A stretch of 64,000 nucleotides of DNA from Altererythrobacter sp. ZODW24. GTDB lineage: Bacteria > Pseudomonadota > Alphaproteobacteria > Sphingomonadales > Sphingomonadaceae. Of this stretch, positions 10,681 to 19,892 are shown piece by piece. A program made the position numbers and the translations under genes. The stretch lies in the NCBI RefSeq assembly GCF_003344885.1, contig NZ_CP031155.1:186001-250000 (forward strand). The letters are read 5' to 3'. Numbering within the stretch: position 1 is the first letter of the stretch; each line of letters starts with the position of its first letter. The notes beneath the pieces were generated by a model. The model was given only the letters and a program-made list of their open reading frames with translations, was not told the origin of the DNA and did not search any database.

Positions 10681-11883
10681 TTAAACCTGCGTTAGCTGCG
10701 ACGTCCTGTTATGCAGAAACAATCCGGCCAATATGGCTAACGCTAACAGCTGCACCGTCTCAAGTGGGTAACCAAGCACTGAGCTTGTGATGATTAAGGC
10801 TAATAAAACAACGCGATCTGTGATTGGGCGAGCAAGATTGCTCAGGCCTTCAATCTTGCTCAAACGTGCGAGTCCCACCAACAAAATTCCTGAAAATAAA
10901 GCAGTCTGCCACATATCGGGGCCAGCTAGCAGCATGAGACCACCGATAATCACACCGTCAACTAGCAGTCTTGCGCATGCTAAAACGGCCCTGCGTGTGC
11001 GTTCTGAACCATCCCCGGAATCGAGTTGTGCAACGCTCGCCGCCAAGTTGGCAGCGAAGGCACCCCCGATAGCTCCAGCAAAACCGAACACCGGGCCGAA
11101 AAACCACGCGGCACCCGCCGACAGGGCGGTGATGCCTAATGCGGCAGAGGCGAGTTTGAAGGCTCCAACGCCGCGAGCGAGCCACTGACCACCCCAACGC
11201 AGACCGATCCTATCCGTTACAGCCCGGGTCGGCTCGGAAAATCCTGCCGGATCAACCCTGCTTCGAAGCCAAACAGTCTCCAACTCGCCTGCCCGTTCAC
11301 CGCTGACAGCAAGTGCAAGCCGGTTTTCGGTGACCAAGGCTGTTTCGATAGGAGTGACTTTTACTTGTGATTGCAGAGCGATACGAAGTAATGCTGCGAT
11401 AGGGTCACTATCTGGCGGCAAATCTGCAAGCCGGTCGACCAAATGGCCCGGCACGAGCATCAATCCAGCCCAAACCCATTCACGGTCAATCCTCTCAAAA
11501 CCAGCCTCCAGCGCAACATCCACAGGCAAAGCAGCAATGAAACGACCGCCAGCAACCATACTTTCTGCCAAGTCTGGCTCGGCAAATAGTCCGTCAGCGA
11601 TGGCCAAAACATCGTCTGTTGCGACTATCAGCCCTGCGAGATCGCTAACCCGCCGGACAATATGGAACTTCGCACCTTTTCGTTCGGCAATATGCTGTAA
11701 TGCAACTACTTCTGGGGGGATCGTATCAGTGACGCAGGCAATGCGTTCGCACCCGACTGACAGGGCCAGGCGAAGCTGTCTCTCGGCCACTGTCTTTCCG
11801 GCAACATAGGTAAACGCACAGCGACCTGCGTCGTCATCATCACCAGTGACCGTCTGAACTGTAGAAATTAATGCAACGCGCAA
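10681..11883 (-). CDS. Membrane protein resembling a decayed nucleotidyltransferase/CDP-alcohol transferase fusion
   Basis: 400 aa from TTG at 11883, preceded by GGGAG eight bases upstream; a TTG at 11937 would add 18 residues. Residues 1-190 have the pattern of a sugar-nucleotidyltransferase (VAGKTVAERQLRLALSVGC matches the KP..ERQL..L...G region), but the GxGTR nucleotide loop is missing. Residues 220-400 are hydrophobic with four to five TM helices. ARGVGAFKLASAALGIT followed by a segment with DSGDGSERTRR and LLVDGV aligns loosely with the DG-AR-G-D-D motif of CDP-alcohol phosphatidyltransferases, with several catalytic Asp replaced. Such fusions make inositol phospholipids elsewhere; this copy is probably not catalytic. 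The assignment is inference. Confidence 0.7.
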   Translation of the reverse strand: MRVALISTVQTVTGDDDDAGRCAFTYVAGKTVAERQLRLALSVGCERIACVTDTIPPEVVALQHIAERKGAKFHIVRRVSDLAGLIVATDDVLAIADGLFAEPDLAESMVAGGRFIAALPVDVALEAGFERIDREWVWAGLMLVPGHLVDRLADLPPDSDPIAALLRIALQSQVKVTPIETALVTENRLALAVSGERAGELETVWLRSRVDPAGFSEPTRAVTDRIGLRWGGQWLARGVGAFKLASAALGITALSAGAAWFFGPVFGFAGAIGGAFAANLAASVAQLDSGDGSERTRRAVLACARLLVDGVIIGGLMLLAGPDMWQTALFSGILLVGLARLSKIEGLSNLARPITDRVVLLALIITSSVLGYPLETVQLLALAILAGLFLHNRTSQLTQV

Positions 11884-11950
11884 TGCGCTTACTCCCGCTA
11901 GAATGGCGGGTTTACGGCTTAGCTGGCTTGCTGCCAAGCAGCGCAGTCAA

Positions 11951-12262
11951 TCATTGGTCGCTTAAGGCTGCGAACTCTTTCTGAAAGGCTTCCAGACGGC
12001 GAACGATAGTCGGTTCGCCTGGAGCGGATTCCAGTGCCTCTTCCGCCAGCAGAACCAGCTTTTCCGCATGGAAACTTGCAGCGAGTCCTTTCAGGCGCAT
12101 AGCAGCGATATTCCAGTTCCCGTCACAGCGCGACCGTTTGAGCAGATCGATCTGCTTGTCGAGACTGTCAGCAAACGCTTTGCGCAGTTCAGCAAATAGC
12201 GCCGGATCATCACCGGCGGCTGCTGCCAAAGTCGCATCGAGGGCTCCGCTTTCATATGCCAT
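11951..12262 (-). CDS. HPt-like protein lacking the phospho-acceptor His
   Basis: 103 aa, one four-helix HPt-type domain. The core reads IAAMRLKGLAASF (residues 52-64), against AHxLKG in active HPt proteins: Lys58 and Gly59 are kept but the phosphorylated His is Met55 (codon ATG). The following helix (EKLVLLAEEALESA) has the usual HPt pattern. It cannot carry phosphate at that place but may still dock to a receiver or kinase. First gene of the minus-strand run; 69 bp separates it from the divergent coiled-coil gene. Confidence 0.82.
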   Translation of the reverse strand: MAYESGALDATLAAAAGDDPALFAELRKAFADSLDKQIDLLKRSRCDGNWNIAAMRLKGLAASFHAEKLVLLAEEALESAPGEPTIVRRLEAFQKEFAALSDQ

Positions 12263-12286
12263 GGCACCTCAGCTAGTCGCATTTGG

Positions 12287-12302
12287 TTAAGACAGGGTTT
12301 AA
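12287..12302. promoter_or_regulatory. Possible CtrA-type site (TTAA-N8-TTAA)
   Basis: TTAA at 12287-12290 and TTAA at 12299-12302, eight bases apart, in the short divergent promoter region between the HPt-like gene and the coiled-coil gene. The CtrA consensus is TTAA-N7-TTAA(C), so spacing is off by one, or with N7 the second half is TTTA. Weak evidence, noted because both flanking genes would fit cell-cycle control. Confidence 0.25.
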
Positions 12303-12331
12303 TGATTTGCAGAGCGTGATATGTTGACGTT

Positions 12332-14953
12332 ATGACCGACCGTAACCGCCTTGTCGCAATTGGACCCGATCACGAGCCTGAAGAGGACTTGCTGGAACTC
12401 GCTACTGAAGAAGGCGAAGAGCTGGTGCTCGAGGATGATTGGGAAGAGGAATGGGCGGAAGAAGAAGCGGCTGCGCCTCGCAGTTTCACGTGGGTTTTCC
12501 CGACGCTGGCTTCACTTGCTGTTATCGGTTGGACCGGCTTTTATGGTTGGGTTCACTGGGCAGCGATATCGACTGGCGGAACTCCGCAGCTGTGGAGCGA
12601 ATGGATCGTTCAATGGTCAGTTCCGGTCCTATTAATTGTCGCGACTTGGCTGCTTGTGATGCGCAACAGCCGCCGCGAAGCGTCACGGTTTGCGGATTCA
12701 GCTCTGGCGTTGTCACTCGAGTCGGAGCGGCTTGAAGGCCGCCTGACCGTCATCAACCGCGAACTCAGCCTGGCCCGGGAATTCCTGGGCGCTCAGTCTC
12801 GCGAGCTCGAATCGCTCGGACGTGTGGCGTCAGAACGGATTTCCGAGCATGCGGGCCGGTTGCAGGACCTCGTCCAAAGCAATGGCGCGCAAGTTGATGC
12901 CATAGCTGATGTCAGCACCACCGCGCTTGGCAATATGGATAAGCTGCGTGACGAATTGCCTGTTATCGCCAATTCGGCACGCGATGTGTCGAACCAAATT
13001 GGTGCGGCCGGGCAGACCGCATCTGGTCAGCTTGAAGAAATGGTTTCGGGCTTCAATCGTTTAAATGAATTCGGCCAAGCGAGCGGTCGCCAAGTTGATG
13101 ATCTCACGGTTCGGATTGATGCTGCGTTAGCGAACTTTGAAGCGCAGGCGAGCCAGCTGGACGAGATTGCTAAGGTTCGCTTTGGCGCATTGGCTGAAAA
13201 GAGCGAAGAATTCCGCACAGACCTCGATAACCGCGAGGTTGATGCACTGGCCGCTATGCGCCGTCGCGCCGATGCCTTGGTTGAAGAACTTAGCACGGCT
13301 CGCTCCACGCTTGAGGAGCAGGAAGAAGAGACAATCCAATCGCTTCGTAGCCGGATGGGCGAGCTGCGTGATGGTAGTTCGGCGATCGGGAATTCTCTGC
13401 GCGAGAGCGAGAAGACTGGCATTGCCACATGGCAGGCCCAGGTCGAGAGCCTGCGAACGCGCCTGACCGAGGTAATCGAAGAGGTGCAGGAGATTGACTC
13501 CGCTGCAATCGCTTCAGCGAATACCCGGCTTCAGGGCTTGCGGGACGAAGCGACGTCGATTGATGAAAAGCTGGTCGAGCGTGACCAACTGTTCCACCAG
13601 CAGGTCGAGGAACGCCGTGCAGATATGGTAGCGCAAGAGGAAGCTGCTGCGACTGCAATGATGGGCCAGATGGATACGCTTGATGGTGCTATTGCCCAGC
13701 GCAGGGACGATCATGCGGCCCACGTTGCAGCAATGGAAGAACAAGGCGAATCTTTGACCGCTCGCCTGTCCGAACTTGAGGCCCAGATGTCAGCCATTGC
13801 CGCGCAGGGCGAAGACGCACAGCGCTCAATTGCTGGCGGATCTGACAATCTGGCGGCACGGCTTGCTGATAGCCGCGAAGCACTCGAAACAACCGGCAAC
13901 GAGATATCCGAATTGACCGAGGCAAGCGTGCGTCTGTTGGAACTGATCCAGGCGGCGGCGCAGCATAGCGGCGAAGAGCTGCCTGCCAGTGTAGGCATGG
14001 CTGAAGAGCGCCTGAGCACCCTCGCCTCGCAGGCAGAAAACGTCCGTTCCATTGTTGCTGAGGCAGATGAAAAAGGCCGCGGCCTGTCCGATTATGTAAT
14101 AAAGGCTGAAGCACATGGCCGCGAAGCTGCAAATGAACTGGAAAGCCTGCAGGAACGGCTGAAGGCTAGCGACGGCGACCACGCGTTACGGATTGACGAG
14201 ATGCGCTCAGGATTGGCAGCGCTGCATGATGATAGTGTGCGGGTAGCTGAGCGTTCGCAGGGCGAATTGCGTGACGCTATAGCGGCGCTAGAGGCGGCGG
14301 CCGGCGGTGCAGTTGCTGCATTGGGACAAGGTTCAGCCGATCAGGTTCGTGCACTTGCGGATTCAGTTGGCGATCAGGCTGCGCAGTCCATTGATCGCGC
14401 GCTTCGTGAACGGACCAGCAACTCGATTGCAGAACTCGATCAAGCTGCGGCAAAGGCTGCCAATGTCGGGCGTGATGCGACCGTGCAACTGCGCGACCAG
14501 CTTGCACTTGTGAACGAGCTAACCGGTAACCTCGAAACGCGGGTGAGCCACGCCCGTGAGCGCGCTCAGGAGCAGATTGACAACGATTTCGCCCGCCGAG
14601 TTGCGCTGATCACTGAGAGCCTGAATTCCAACGCAATCGACATCGCCAAGTCGCTATCAACTGACGTCACGGACACCTCTTGGGCAGCTTATCTGCGCGG
14701 GGATCGCGGCATCTTTACGCGCCGCGCTGTGCGTCTGCTGGATAATCAGGAAGCGCGCGACATTGCCGGGCTTTATGATGAGGACCCCGACTTCAACGAC
14801 CACGTCAGCCGCTACATCCACGACTTCGAGGCGATGCTCCGCAGCCTGCTGAGCACGCGAGATGGCAATGCGCTGGGCGTTACGCTGCTCTCATCGGATA
14901 TGGGTAAGCTTTACGTCGCATTGGCACAGTCGATTGAACGGCTGCGCGACTAA
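12332..14953 (+). CDS. Large membrane-anchored coiled-coil protein, TipN-like architecture
   Basis: 873 aa. Residues 1-47 are strongly acidic (EEEWAEEEAA); TM1 about 52-76 and TM2 about 91-110; from about 115 to 740 almost continuous coiled coil rich in Ala, Glu, Arg, Gln and Ser; residues about 765-873 form a more globular end (SWAAYLRGDRGIF, DEDPDFNDHVSRYIHDFE, LLSSDMGKLY). Size, paired N-terminal TMs and long coiled coil are the layout of Caulobacter TipN, the new-pole marker. I see no diagnostic sequence motif, so orthology is inference. A general envelope scaffold or an RmuC/chemoreceptor-like protein are alternatives. Divergent from the His-less HPt gene. Confidence 0.85.
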   Translation: MTDRNRLVAIGPDHEPEEDLLELATEEGEELVLEDDWEEEWAEEEAAAPRSFTWVFPTLASLAVIGWTGFYGWVHWAAISTGGTPQLWSEWIVQWSVPVLLIVATWLLVMRNSRREASRFADSALALSLESERLEGRLTVINRELSLAREFLGAQSRELESLGRVASERISEHAGRLQDLVQSNGAQVDAIADVSTTALGNMDKLRDELPVIANSARDVSNQIGAAGQTASGQLEEMVSGFNRLNEFGQASGRQVDDLTVRIDAALANFEAQASQLDEIAKVRFGALAEKSEEFRTDLDNREVDALAAMRRRADALVEELSTARSTLEEQEEETIQSLRSRMGELRDGSSAIGNSLRESEKTGIATWQAQVESLRTRLTEVIEEVQEIDSAAIASANTRLQGLRDEATSIDEKLVERDQLFHQQVEERRADMVAQEEAAATAMMGQMDTLDGAIAQRRDDHAAHVAAMEEQGESLTARLSELEAQMSAIAAQGEDAQRSIAGGSDNLAARLADSREALETTGNEISELTEASVRLLELIQAAAQHSGEELPASVGMAEERLSTLASQAENVRSIVAEADEKGRGLSDYVIKAEAHGREAANELESLQERLKASDGDHALRIDEMRSGLAALHDDSVRVAERSQGELRDAIAALEAAAGGAVAALGQGSADQVRALADSVGDQAAQSIDRALRERTSNSIAELDQAAAKAANVGRDATVQLRDQLALVNELTGNLETRVSHARERAQEQIDNDFARRVALITESLNSNAIDIAKSLSTDVTDTSWAAYLRGDRGIFTRRAVRLLDNQEARDIAGLYDEDPDFNDHVSRYIHDFEAMLRSLLSTRDGNALGVTLLSSDMGKLYVALAQSIERLRD

Positions 14954-14962
14954 GGCCTGGGG

Positions 14963-15244
14963 CTATTTGTCAAAGTTGGGCGGCGAACCGAAGACATTGA
15001 TGTCGTCGGCAGTAACCCAACCGTAAATGTAATTCAGAACATATAGCGTGGTCAGGATCGCCGCCATGATCGCTGCTTTAAGCGCATGGCGGCCGACGGA
15101 GAAACTGACCGGAGCGCTATCTGCTTGTCCCGGCACTTTCTCCACACCAGCCTCGTCTGCAGTCTTCACTCCGAATGGGAGCAGAACAAAGGCGCTGCTC
15201 ACAAAGAACAGCGCATAGATCGCGACCACAGACGTCCATTGCAT
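14963..15244 (-). CDS. DUF1467 family membrane protein
   Basis: 93 aa with TM1 about residues 5-25 and TM2 about 55-75. The segment VLLPFGVKT followed by EAGVEKVPGQADSAP is the hallmark of DUF1467, small alphaproteobacterial membrane proteins of unknown role. It starts 3 bp after the rnj stop and so ends the long nuo-birA-coaX-rnj run. Convergent with the coiled-coil gene (9 bp between stops). Confidence 0.9.
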   Translation of the reverse strand: MQWTSVVAIYALFFVSSAFVLLPFGVKTADEAGVEKVPGQADSAPVSFSVGRHALKAAIMAAILTTLYVLNYIYGWVTADDINVFGSPPNFDK

Positions 15245-15247
15245 GGC

Positions 15248-16894
15248 TTATTCTCCGGCTAGGATCACTTTGACCTGCGGCTTCTTGCCGCTCCAGCGTT
15301 TCGCAGCACGGCGAGCTGCAAGCCGAGCCGCTTCGATGACTGCGGCCCGATCCTTACGCGACGGTCCCTTCAGCTTCTTGAGCGCCTTAGCGACGTCAGC
15401 TTCTGCTTCTGCGACAAAGTCAGCGTAGTCCTCATCGAGCGGTAAACCCATGCTATCGATCTGCGCGCTGCCATCGGAGGATAGCACCACGATCAACGCA
15501 CCATCGAGCGACAGACGGCGACGGCCAACAATCGCCTCGCCATCGGCAGGCACAATCACGTCACCATCCAAAACAAGCCGTCCCGTGCGAACCTGAGCGA
15601 GCCGCTCCGGCTTACCGGGTGCGAGCCTCATGATGTCGCCATTCTGTTGGAAGAGCGAAACCGGCACGCCGGCTTCCTTGCTGACGCGAATCTGCTCTTT
15701 CATGTGGCGGATTTCACCATGCACAGGAAGGAGGATTTCAGGCTTGATCCAGCTATACATAGCTTCGAGTTCAGGGCGGCCCGGGTGACCAGAGACGTGA
15801 ATTTCGCTCTGGCGGTCGGTCACCATTTCGATCCCGCGTTCGGCGAGCCGGTTTTGGACCTTGCCGATGCTGACTTCGTTGCCGGGTATCTGGCGGCTCG
15901 AAAACAGCACGACGTCGCCGCGGTCGAGCGAGATTTGATGATTACCTTCTGCGACTCGCGACAGAGCAGCGCGTGGTTCGCCCTGCCCGCCGGTCGCCAC
16001 GATCATGACTTCGCCGCGCGGCAGCTTCATCGCCGTCTTGAAGTCTATCACTTTTGGAAAGTCTTGAAGATAGCCATTGGACTGTGAGACCTCGACCATC
16101 CGGTCGAGTGAGCGGCCAGCCACACAAAGCTGGCGGTTGTTCTCGCGGGCCACTTCACCCAGCGTCTGCAACCGTGCGGTGTTAGAGGCGAATGTGGTCA
16201 CCATGACCCGCTTGCCCTTATGCTTCTTCACTTCTTCCATTAGCCCTCGGTGCACTGCACCTTCGGACCCGCTGGGGTTTGGGTTGAAGACATTGGTGGA
16301 ATCGCAAACCATGGCGAGGATCCCCTCATCGCCAAGTTCGGTCAGTTCTTCTTCGGTGGTCGGTTCACCAATGATAGGCTCTTCGTCGAGCTTCCAATCG
16401 CCTGTGTGGAAAATCTTGCCATAAGGCGTTTCCAGCAGCAGGGCGTTGCCCTCGGCAATCGAGTGCGCGAGCGGATAGTAGCTCACGTCAAATGGGCCGA
16501 CGTTGAACACTTCGAGGTCGTCTACGACGTTCAGCTCGACCTCATCGGTCAGTCCCGCTTCCTGCAATTTGCGGCGCACCAATTCTGCTGTGAACGGTGT
16601 GGCATACAGCGGAACACCAAGATCGGCAGCGAAGTATGGCACCGCTCCAATATGGTCCTCATGACCATGCGTCAGAACAATCCCGACTAGATCATCAAGC
16701 CGGTCTTCGATAAAGTCGAGATCGGCAAACACCAGGTCGACGCCGGGATATTCATTGCCGCTGAAGGTCATGCCCAAATCGACCATTAGCCACTTGCCGT
16801 CGCAGCCGTATAAATTGACATTCATGCCAATTTCGGCCGATCCGCCTAGCGCCAGGAAGAGCAGTTCTTTTTCAGGCTTAAAGTTCTTTTTCAA
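15248..16894 (-). CDS. rnj: Ribonuclease J
   Basis: Metallo-beta-lactamase/beta-CASP ribonuclease with 5'-3' exo- and endonuclease activity in mRNA and rRNA processing. 548 aa. The metal site HGHEDH is at residues 76-81 in LTHGHEDHIGAVPYF; further motifs are HSIAEGNALL, HTGDWKLD, CDSTN and the beta-CASP VTGGQGEP-type sequence seen here as ATGGQGEPRAAL; HVSGHPGRPEL and PVHGE follow. The organism thus encodes both RNase J and RNase E (48.5 kb). 5 bp after coaX; probably on the same transcript. Confidence 0.96.
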   Translation of the reverse strand: MKKNFKPEKELLFLALGGSAEIGMNVNLYGCDGKWLMVDLGMTFSGNEYPGVDLVFADLDFIEDRLDDLVGIVLTHGHEDHIGAVPYFAADLGVPLYATPFTAELVRRKLQEAGLTDEVELNVVDDLEVFNVGPFDVSYYPLAHSIAEGNALLLETPYGKIFHTGDWKLDEEPIIGEPTTEEELTELGDEGILAMVCDSTNVFNPNPSGSEGAVHRGLMEEVKKHKGKRVMVTTFASNTARLQTLGEVARENNRQLCVAGRSLDRMVEVSQSNGYLQDFPKVIDFKTAMKLPRGEVMIVATGGQGEPRAALSRVAEGNHQISLDRGDVVLFSSRQIPGNEVSIGKVQNRLAERGIEMVTDRQSEIHVSGHPGRPELEAMYSWIKPEILLPVHGEIRHMKEQIRVSKEAGVPVSLFQQNGDIMRLAPGKPERLAQVRTGRLVLDGDVIVPADGEAIVGRRRLSLDGALIVVLSSDGSAQIDSMGLPLDEDYADFVAEAEADVAKALKKLKGPSRKDRAAVIEAARLAARRAAKRWSGKKPQVKVILAGE

Positions 16895-16899
16895 TTGAT

Positions 16900-17682
16900 T
16901 TAGCTCGTTTTCTCGGCCCGTATCGCGAGTGTCGCGAGGCCGTGTAAGGTTAGGTCTGCATCGACCACGTCAAAAATGTCCGTATGCTCGTCGAATAATA
17001 TGGCCAAGCCGCCTGTCGCCACGACTTTTGATGGCCTGCCGATCTCTTCTTTCATGCGTCCGATCAGGCCTTCCATCATGGCAACATAGCCCCAGAACAC
17101 CCCGATCAGCATTTGATCTTCAGTGTTACGGCCAATCACGCTGCGTGTCTCTGGCGCGCGAATAGCTATGCGCGGTAATTTTGCGGTCTTCCCGACCAAT
17201 GCATCGAGCGACAGGTTGATCCCGGGCGCAATAATTCCGCCCTTGTAGGCGCCGTTGAAATCGACAACTTCGAACTTTGTCGCCGTACCGAAATCGACAA
17301 CGATTTGATCACCCGGATATTTCTCATGCGCAGCGACACAATTGAGCGCTCTGTCCGCGCCAAGAGAACCGGGTGTTTCGACGTCGATTTCGAAGCCCCA
17401 TTCGGCGGCGCCCTTGCCGGCAATCAGCGGTTCGATTTTGAAGTATTTCTGCGCGAGTACGGTCAGATTGTGATCGGCGCGCGGCACAACTGATGCGAAG
17501 ATGATCTGGGTTATATCTTCGCGCTTATAGCCCTCGATCTCCAGAAGCTGGAGCAACCAGACTGCATATTCATCACCGGTGCGGCGCGGATCTGTAGCGA
17601 TCCGCCAGCGCGTTTTGATCTGATTTCTATCAAACAGAGCGAACACCACATTGGTGTTTCCGACATCGGCGGCGAGCAGCAT
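16900..17682 (-). CDS. coaX: Type III pantothenate kinase
   Basis: Phosphorylates pantothenate, the first step of CoA synthesis. 260 aa, usual CoaX size, actin-like fold. Motifs: DVGNTN at residues 6-11 (phosphate loop), [24 protein letters not shown] and [11 protein letters not shown] with the conserved Asp and Gly residues. The common alphaproteobacterial order nuoN-birA-coaX-rnj is preserved, with 10 bp to birA and 5 bp to rnj. Confidence 0.96.
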   Translation of the reverse strand: MLLAADVGNTNVVFALFDRNQIKTRWRIATDPRRTGDEYAVWLLQLLEIEGYKREDITQIIFASVVPRADHNLTVLAQKYFKIEPLIAGKGAAEWGFEIDVETPGSLGADRALNCVAAHEKYPGDQIVVDFGTATKFEVVDFNGAYKGGIIAPGINLSLDALVGKTAKLPRIAIRAPETRSVIGRNTEDQMLIGVFWGYVAMMEGLIGRMKEEIGRPSKVVATGGLAILFDEHTDIFDVVDADLTLHGLATLAIRAEKTS

Positions 17683-17692
17683 GGGTCTTCCT

Positions 17693-18403
17693 TCAGCCTA
17701 GAAATACGTCGCCTGCGTGGATGGCACGGATGGTTCCATCCGCCAAGCGAAGCCGCATTGCGCCATCGGGAGTAAGGCCTTGGAATTGGCCCTCGACGAT
17801 CGAGGCATCGGGTTCGTGGACCTTTAACGGCGTTCCGACGGGATGTGCGGCAGCCTCCCAGCGGCGGATAATCGTGTCGAGGCCATATGTGCGCCAACGT
17901 TCAAGTTCGGCGTCCAAAGAGGCCGCGAGATTGTTGGCGAATACATCGCGGTCGACCGCAGCGCCGATCCCTTTGAGCGAGATCGTCTTGCGGTCGGGAA
18001 GTTGAGGCGAGGCGACAAGGTTTACTCCAATGCCGACAACAACCTTGTCTGCGACCCGTTCGAGCAGGATGCCTGCCAGTTTCGCACCCGCCAACAGCAG
18101 ATCGTTCGGCCATTTGAGCGATAGTTCTGCCGGATTGGGCACACATGCCTGCACGGTTTCATATACGCCCAGCCCTACCACGAGGGCCAGACTGGACGGC
18201 GCCGGGTCGCGCTCGCCTATTGTTACGATGGTTGAACCCATGAAGTTGCCGGCGCCGTCAAACCAGTCACGGCCTTGCCTGCCCCGCCCTGCCGTTTGCC
18301 GGTCGGCCACCAACCAGTGACCTTCAGGCAAATGTTCACCACCGGTGATTCGGCTAGCAATGTCGGCATTGGTGGAGCCAGTTTCGGGGACGATCTCAAT
18401 CAT
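17693..18403 (-). CDS. birA: Biotin--[acetyl-CoA-carboxylase] ligase (monofunctional)
   Basis: Attaches biotin to carrier-protein lysines. 236 aa; the catalytic domain starts at once, and the N-terminal DNA-binding domain of E. coli BirA is missing, so it is not expected to repress bio genes. Motifs: ETGSTNADI near the start, the biotinyl-AMP loop [27 protein letters not shown], and a small SH3-like C-terminal domain with [10 protein letters not shown]. 25 bp after nuoN. Confidence 0.95.
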   Translation of the reverse strand: MIEIVPETGSTNADIASRITGGEHLPEGHWLVADRQTAGRGRQGRDWFDGAGNFMGSTIVTIGERDPAPSSLALVVGLGVYETVQACVPNPAELSLKWPNDLLLAGAKLAGILLERVADKVVVGIGVNLVASPQLPDRKTISLKGIGAAVDRDVFANNLAASLDAELERWRTYGLDTIIRRWEAAAHPVGTPLKVHEPDASIVEGQFQGLTPDGAMRLRLADGTIRAIHAGDVFLG

Positions 18404-18428
18404 CCGGCGAGCGACTTAAACGAACGGA

Positions 18429-19892
18429 TCAAATGGCGAGAAACAGCGCAGCTGCTGCCGTATCGGCCTGATTACCGATCCACTTCGTCAGGAAGTAGCC
18501 AAGCGGCGAGATGATCAAGCTGGACAGGCCAAGGATCACCCAATGCGACTTTTCCGAAGCTCCGGTGATCACGTTTGCTGGCTCGTCAAAATACATGATC
18601 TTGACGATCTTGATGTAGTAAAATGCGCCGATGACGCTGGCCGCGATACCGATGGCCGCCAAGATAACCAGATCGGCCTCCACGGCGGCCTGGAAAACGA
18701 CAAACTTGCCCCAGAAACCGAACAATGGCGGAATACCTGCGAGGCTGAACATCAGCGCGGCAAGGCACAGTGCGATCATCGGACGGGTGCGAGACAGACC
18801 GGCTAAGTCGGCAATGCCTTCGACGTGATTGCCATCCGCATCGCGCAGCATCAGAACCGCGACGAACGAGCCGACGGTCATCACAACATAGATAAACAGA
18901 TAGACCAGCATCGCGCTGAGGCCGCCGACAGTGCCGGCTGCTAGGCCGATCAGAATAAAGCCGACATTGTTGATCGAGGAATAGGCCAGCAGCCGCTTAA
19001 TATTACTCTGCCCGATGGCACCAAGCGCACCAACGACAATGGAGGCAAGCGCTGCGAAAATAACGATCTGACGCCACGCATCAGTCTGAAGCCCGAAAGC
19101 ATCAAGCGATACACGCGCTGTGAGCGCGATTGCGGCGACCTTGGGTGCCGAGGCGAAGAACGCAGTTACAGGCGTTGGAGCGCCTTCGTAGACGTCTGGC
19201 GTCCACATATGGAACGGGACAGCGCTGATCTTGAAGGCCAGGCCAGCAAGAACGAAGATAAGGCCGAACAGCGCGCCAGTAGAGATATCGCCCGACAAAG
19301 CAGCGCGGATACCTTGGAAATCGGTCGTGCCGGTAAATCCGTACGTCAGGCTCATGCCGAACAGCAGGATGCCGCTCGCCAGCGCGCCAAGAACGAAGTA
19401 TTTGAGGCCAGCTTCTGCGGATCGATCATCTTCCCGCAGGAAGGCCGCAAGGACATAGGCGGCAAGGCTGTTGAGCTCGAGCCCGATGTACAGCGTCATC
19501 AGATCCGTTGCCGAAACCATGATGCCCATACCCAGTGTGGCGAAGATCACCAGCACGGGATACTCGGCCTTCATGGCCTTGAAACGATCAAAGAATGCCG
19601 GAGCGATCACCAACGCTGCAATGCCGGCCGCGTAGATCAGTAGCTTTGCATAGGCTGCGAAGGCATCGGCGCGAAGTTGACCGCCGAATGCGGCTGCGTC
19701 GGCACCCATGACGTTGTTTGTGAGGGTTGGCACGACAAGGCAGCCCGCACCAAAAATCGCCGCTGCCCCCATGATGGTGATGGCGCGGCTATATTTGTCG
19801 CCCATCCATGCAGCGGCTAGAAGCAGCGCCAAGCCCGATATCGCGAGTAGGATTTCAGGCGCGATGAGCGCAAGTGAGGACTGGAGTTCCAT
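18429..19892 (-). CDS. nuoN: NADH-quinone oxidoreductase subunit N
   Basis: Antiporter-like membrane subunit of complex I, 487 aa, 14 predicted TM helices. The TM5-7 region carries the conserved Glu (YIGLELNSLAAYVL) and the proton-path Lys near VYEGAPTPVTAFFAS. Its ATG overlaps the nuoM stop by 1 bp. Last structural nuo gene; birA follows. Confidence 0.97.
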   Translation of the reverse strand: MELQSSLALIAPEILLAISGLALLLAAAWMGDKYSRAITIMGAAAIFGAGCLVVPTLTNNVMGADAAAFGGQLRADAFAAYAKLLIYAAGIAALVIAPAFFDRFKAMKAEYPVLVIFATLGMGIMVSATDLMTLYIGLELNSLAAYVLAAFLREDDRSAEAGLKYFVLGALASGILLFGMSLTYGFTGTTDFQGIRAALSGDISTGALFGLIFVLAGLAFKISAVPFHMWTPDVYEGAPTPVTAFFASAPKVAAIALTARVSLDAFGLQTDAWRQIVIFAALASIVVGALGAIGQSNIKRLLAYSSINNVGFILIGLAAGTVGGLSAMLVYLFIYVVMTVGSFVAVLMLRDADGNHVEGIADLAGLSRTRPMIALCLAALMFSLAGIPPLFGFWGKFVVFQAAVEADLVILAAIGIAASVIGAFYYIKIVKIMYFDEPANVITGASEKSHWVILGLSSLIISPLGYFLTKWIGNQADTAAAALFLAI

